Origin: Paenibacillus illinoisensis NBRC 15959
GTDB taxonomy: Bacteria > Bacillota > Bacilli > Paenibacillales > Paenibacillaceae
NCBI RefSeq assembly: GCF_004000925.1
Contig: NZ_BIME01000006.1
Span: 248,001 to 312,000 of the forward strand
Length of the DNA stretch: 64,000 bases
Direction of reading: 5' to 3'
Shown: piece after piece, positions 62,251 to 64,000 of the stretch
How positions within the stretch are numbered: the stretch's first letter is position 1
How the letters are laid out: every line of letters starts with the position of its first letter
Made by a program: the position numbers and the translations under genes
Notes under the pieces: generated by a model
Told to the model about the DNA's origin: nothing
Database searches by the model: none
The model's input: only the letters and a program-made list of their open reading frames with translations

Positions 62251-62291
62251 ACAAGGCCCACTCCAATGTGCTGGAGGGGCCTTGTTTTTTT
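62251..62291 (+). terminator. Terminator of the GH4 gene
   Basis: ACAAGGCCC and GGGCCTTGT with inner CTCCA/TGGAG, then TTTTTT. It overlaps the stop end of the convergent lipoprotein gene. Confidence 0.8.
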
Positions 62292-62805
62292 ATTTTTTCT
62301 CCACGAGATGAACGGCAAAAGCAAATGAAGTATCCCCCAAGGAAACATTCGAATCTGTGGGAGAGGACCAGCGGGCAAACGCTCCATAATAGTGAATGCC
62401 GGTTTCCTGTGCCAGCTGGAATGATCCCGCTGTCAATGAGACGCTATGAGCTTTTCCATCCACATATTCGACTAGATTAAATTCATCCGGGGCAACGTCA
62501 GTCCCCATATCAATGGATACATCCTCTCCCACAAGTAGAGTAACAGGTGTTATTCCTTCCAGCAGCTCCAAGATTCCTGCGTAGTCGACACACAAGCCCT
62601 CCCAGCAATAACTCCCCTGTACGGTCGGGATGGGGCTGCCGCTCACGGATTGGATGATGGGTTTAGGAAGTTCCGTTGGCAAGTTATTGCGAAGGCTCGT
62701 TCCTGAAGGGGAATTTTCCACGTTGTTCATATTGTATTGGTTGGTATTGCATCCGGACAATAGGAAAACAGATCCAAGCAGCATAAGGGTAGTCCAAACT
62801 CTCAC
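62290..62805 (-). CDS. Lipoprotein of unknown function (start uncertain)
   Basis: A protein of 171 residues if begun at GTG 62805: MRVWTTLMLL leads to lipobox LLSGC (C19), then an Asn/Ser-rich linker and a domain with no known motif. The frame is open to 63051, but the upstream stretch is out of character. The only good ribosome site, GGGGAGGTG, lies 24 bases before this GTG and 6 bases before an ATT at 62823, so an ATT start (giving six more residues) or a GTG start far from its ribosome site must be assumed. Function unknown. Confidence 0.55.
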   Translation of the reverse strand: MRVWTTLMLLGSVFLLSGCNTNQYNMNNVENSPSGTSLRNNLPTELPKPIIQSVSGSPIPTVQGSYCWEGLCVDYAGILELLEGITPVTLLVGEDVSIDMGTDVAPDEFNLVEYVDGKAHSVSLTAGSFQLAQETGIHYYGAFARWSSPTDSNVSLGDTSFAFAVHLVEKK

Positions 62806-63134
62806 TGAATGTATGAAATTAATCTCAAACACCTCCCCAATATATTCCATACGAAAAGCAGGGGAGGAATGTTGCTCGGCAATGGGCGGGCACGGAGTTG
62901 AAGGCACTTCAGGACCCTCTCCAATGGGATTCCGTGGTACGTTCGAAGCTGGAGAAACCAGCAAAAGTCCAAGAGGCATTTTCACAAATTGTTGACAATT
63001 GAGCTGCATGAAAACGTAGGAAATAGGCAAGACACTCGACTCTTCTCCCATGCTATGTTATTATAAGGCTCTGATAACGTGGTAACGAACTAAAGCGTTT
63101 GGGTTTTGGTTACAGACATGGAGGGGTTCTAGAG
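62806..63134. other. Intergenic region between divergent lipoprotein genes
   Basis: Roughly 330 bases. It contains the ribosome site of the minus-strand lipoprotein and GGAGGGG before the plus-strand gene. The open frames across it lack ribosome sites. I see no confident promoter: a TTGACA at 62992 has no -10 at the right distance. Confidence 0.45.
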
Positions 63135-63905
63135 ATGAGAAAAAAAGCGATATTCCTATTATTCATCAGCATATGCATGATCGTTGTAGCAGGTTGTTCC
63201 AGCTCGGGAAGCAAGGACGACAACTCCATTATTGTGGGGATTGATGACAAGTTCGCTCCAATGGGATTCCGGGATGAACAAAATGAAATTGTCGGCTTCG
63301 ACATTGATTACGCCAGAGCAGCAGCGGAGAAAATGGGTAAAGAAGTTACCTTTCAGCCGATCGACTGGTCTTCCAAAGAATCAGAGCTGAACAGCGGCCG
63401 GATCGACATGATCTGGAACGGGTACACGATTACGGACGAGCGCAAGGAGAAGGTGCTGTTCACGAAGCCGTATTTGGAAAACAGTCAGGTTGCGATTACA
63501 CTGACCGATTCCCCAATTACGAAGCTGGATGAGCTGGATGGCAAAAATGTGGGATTGCAGGCTCTGTCTTCAGCGGCAGATGCACTTGCAGCCAGTCCCC
63601 TGAAGGACAAAGTGAAAGCTTCCGAATTCAAGGATAACGTTCTTGCACTTACGGATCTGAAGACGAAACGTCTGGATGCGGTTATCATTGATGAAGTGGT
63701 GGCAAGATATTACATGTCGAAGGAAGAGGGAACCTTCAAATTGCTGGATGAATCCCTTGCACCGGAGCAATATGGTATTGGTATCAAAAAAGGCAACGAG
63801 GAACTGCTCAATCAGCTGCAAAAAGCACTGGATGAACTGAATGCAGATGGAACGGCTGCCGAGATCTCAACCAAGTGGTTGGGTGAAGACAAGGTGTTGA
63901 AATAG
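63135..63905 (+). CDS. Amino-acid ABC transporter substrate-binding lipoprotein
   Basis: 256 residues from ATG 63135, behind GGAGGGGTTCTAGAG. Lipoprotein signal ending VVAGC (C21). Family 3 periplasmic-binding fold: IIVGIDDKFAPMGF, GFDIDYARAAAEKMG, FQPIDWSSKESELNSGRIDMIWNG, TKPYLENSQVA. Such proteins bind polar amino acids or cystine. The permease and ATPase genes would be expected just beyond the window end. Confidence 0.9.
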   Translation: MRKKAIFLLFISICMIVVAGCSSSGSKDDNSIIVGIDDKFAPMGFRDEQNEIVGFDIDYARAAAEKMGKEVTFQPIDWSSKESELNSGRIDMIWNGYTITDERKEKVLFTKPYLENSQVAITLTDSPITKLDELDGKNVGLQALSSAADALAASPLKDKVKASEFKDNVLALTDLKTKRLDAVIIDEVVARYYMSKEEGTFKLLDESLAPEQYGIGIKKGNEELLNQLQKALDELNADGTAAEISTKWLGEDKVLK

Positions 63906-63941
63906 ACAGGTTAGCGCCTGACATACGATCAGAAACCAATA

Positions 63942-63990
63942 TGACCCCGTATTCCTCTTGGAGCATCGACTCCATTGGAGTGCGGGGTTA
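63942..63990 (+). other. Hairpin after the amino-acid-binding gene
   Basis: ACCCCG and CGGGGT pair across a loop containing GGAG/CTCC elements, near the window end. No T run is visible, so it could be an attenuating stem between the binding-protein and permease genes, as at the phn operon. Confidence 0.4.
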
Positions 63991-64000
63991 ACAGATTAGA

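Overview
The window reads as chromosome of an endospore-forming, plant- or soil-associated Firmicute, most likely Paenibacillus. The evidence is a GerA/GerB/GerC-type germinant receptor operon, a spore coat cotB/cotH pair, AAGGAGG-type ribosome sites with frequent GTG and TTG starts, YesM/YesN-type two-component regulators, LplABC-type sugar importers, and many glycan-degrading enzymes. I see no rRNA, tRNA, CRISPR array, insertion sequence or prophage. This is inferred from gene content; no database search was possible.

Layout. 1-1943: 3' part of a large GH2 beta-galactosidase. 2093-5015: secreted RCC1-repeat protein with a small secreted partner, a DinB-fold protein and a tiny membrane protein. 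5283-6852: an AT-rich islet with a WXG/LXG-type toxin-like protein ending in an HExxH metallopeptidase motif, followed by a small zinc-ribbon-like protein. 7380-12942: lipoproteins and small membrane proteins of unknown function around a galactokinase-family gene. 13048-16803 (minus): germination receptor operon in the order B-A-C. 17081-28081: a candidate glycan-utilisation operon with two GHL6-type putative glycosidases flanking an importer, then a membrane-bound AraC regulator and a dehydrogenase. 28377-30237: NERD protein and a lipoprotein. 30339-34719: spore coat block (three-unit CotB-like protein, ion transporter, small membrane protein, CotB, CotH). 34838-41551: sensor kinase, response regulator and a second LplABC-type importer. 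41844-45438: heterodimeric ABC exporter. 45699-46375: tandem small membrane paralogues. 46433-51904: 5'-nucleotidase family enzyme divergent from a phnD-phnC-phnE-phnE importer. 52149-55634 (minus): large secreted multidomain protein and an orphan ECF sigma factor. 56117-62205: secreted rhamnogalacturonan lyase (PL11), a histidine phosphatase with an apparent N-terminal frameshift, an AraC regulator and a GH4 glycosidase. 62290-63905: a lipoprotein and an amino-acid-type binding protein.

How the genes work together. The main theme is plant polysaccharide use. The secreted PL11 lyase would cut rhamnogalacturonan I outside the cell. Two solute-binding-protein importers would bring in oligosaccharides, and GHL6, GH4 and galactokinase-family enzymes lacking signal peptides would act inside. 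Four cre-like sites sharing a TGTAA-CGT or GTAAGCGT core lie upstream of these genes, which suggests shared catabolite control. A second theme is spore formation and germination, and a third is phosphorus scavenging.

The most promising poorly described systems are the GHL6-importer-GHL6-AraC locus, the HExxH toxin-like gene with its small partner, and the coat block in which the CotH kinase faces a CotB with a serine-repeat tail.
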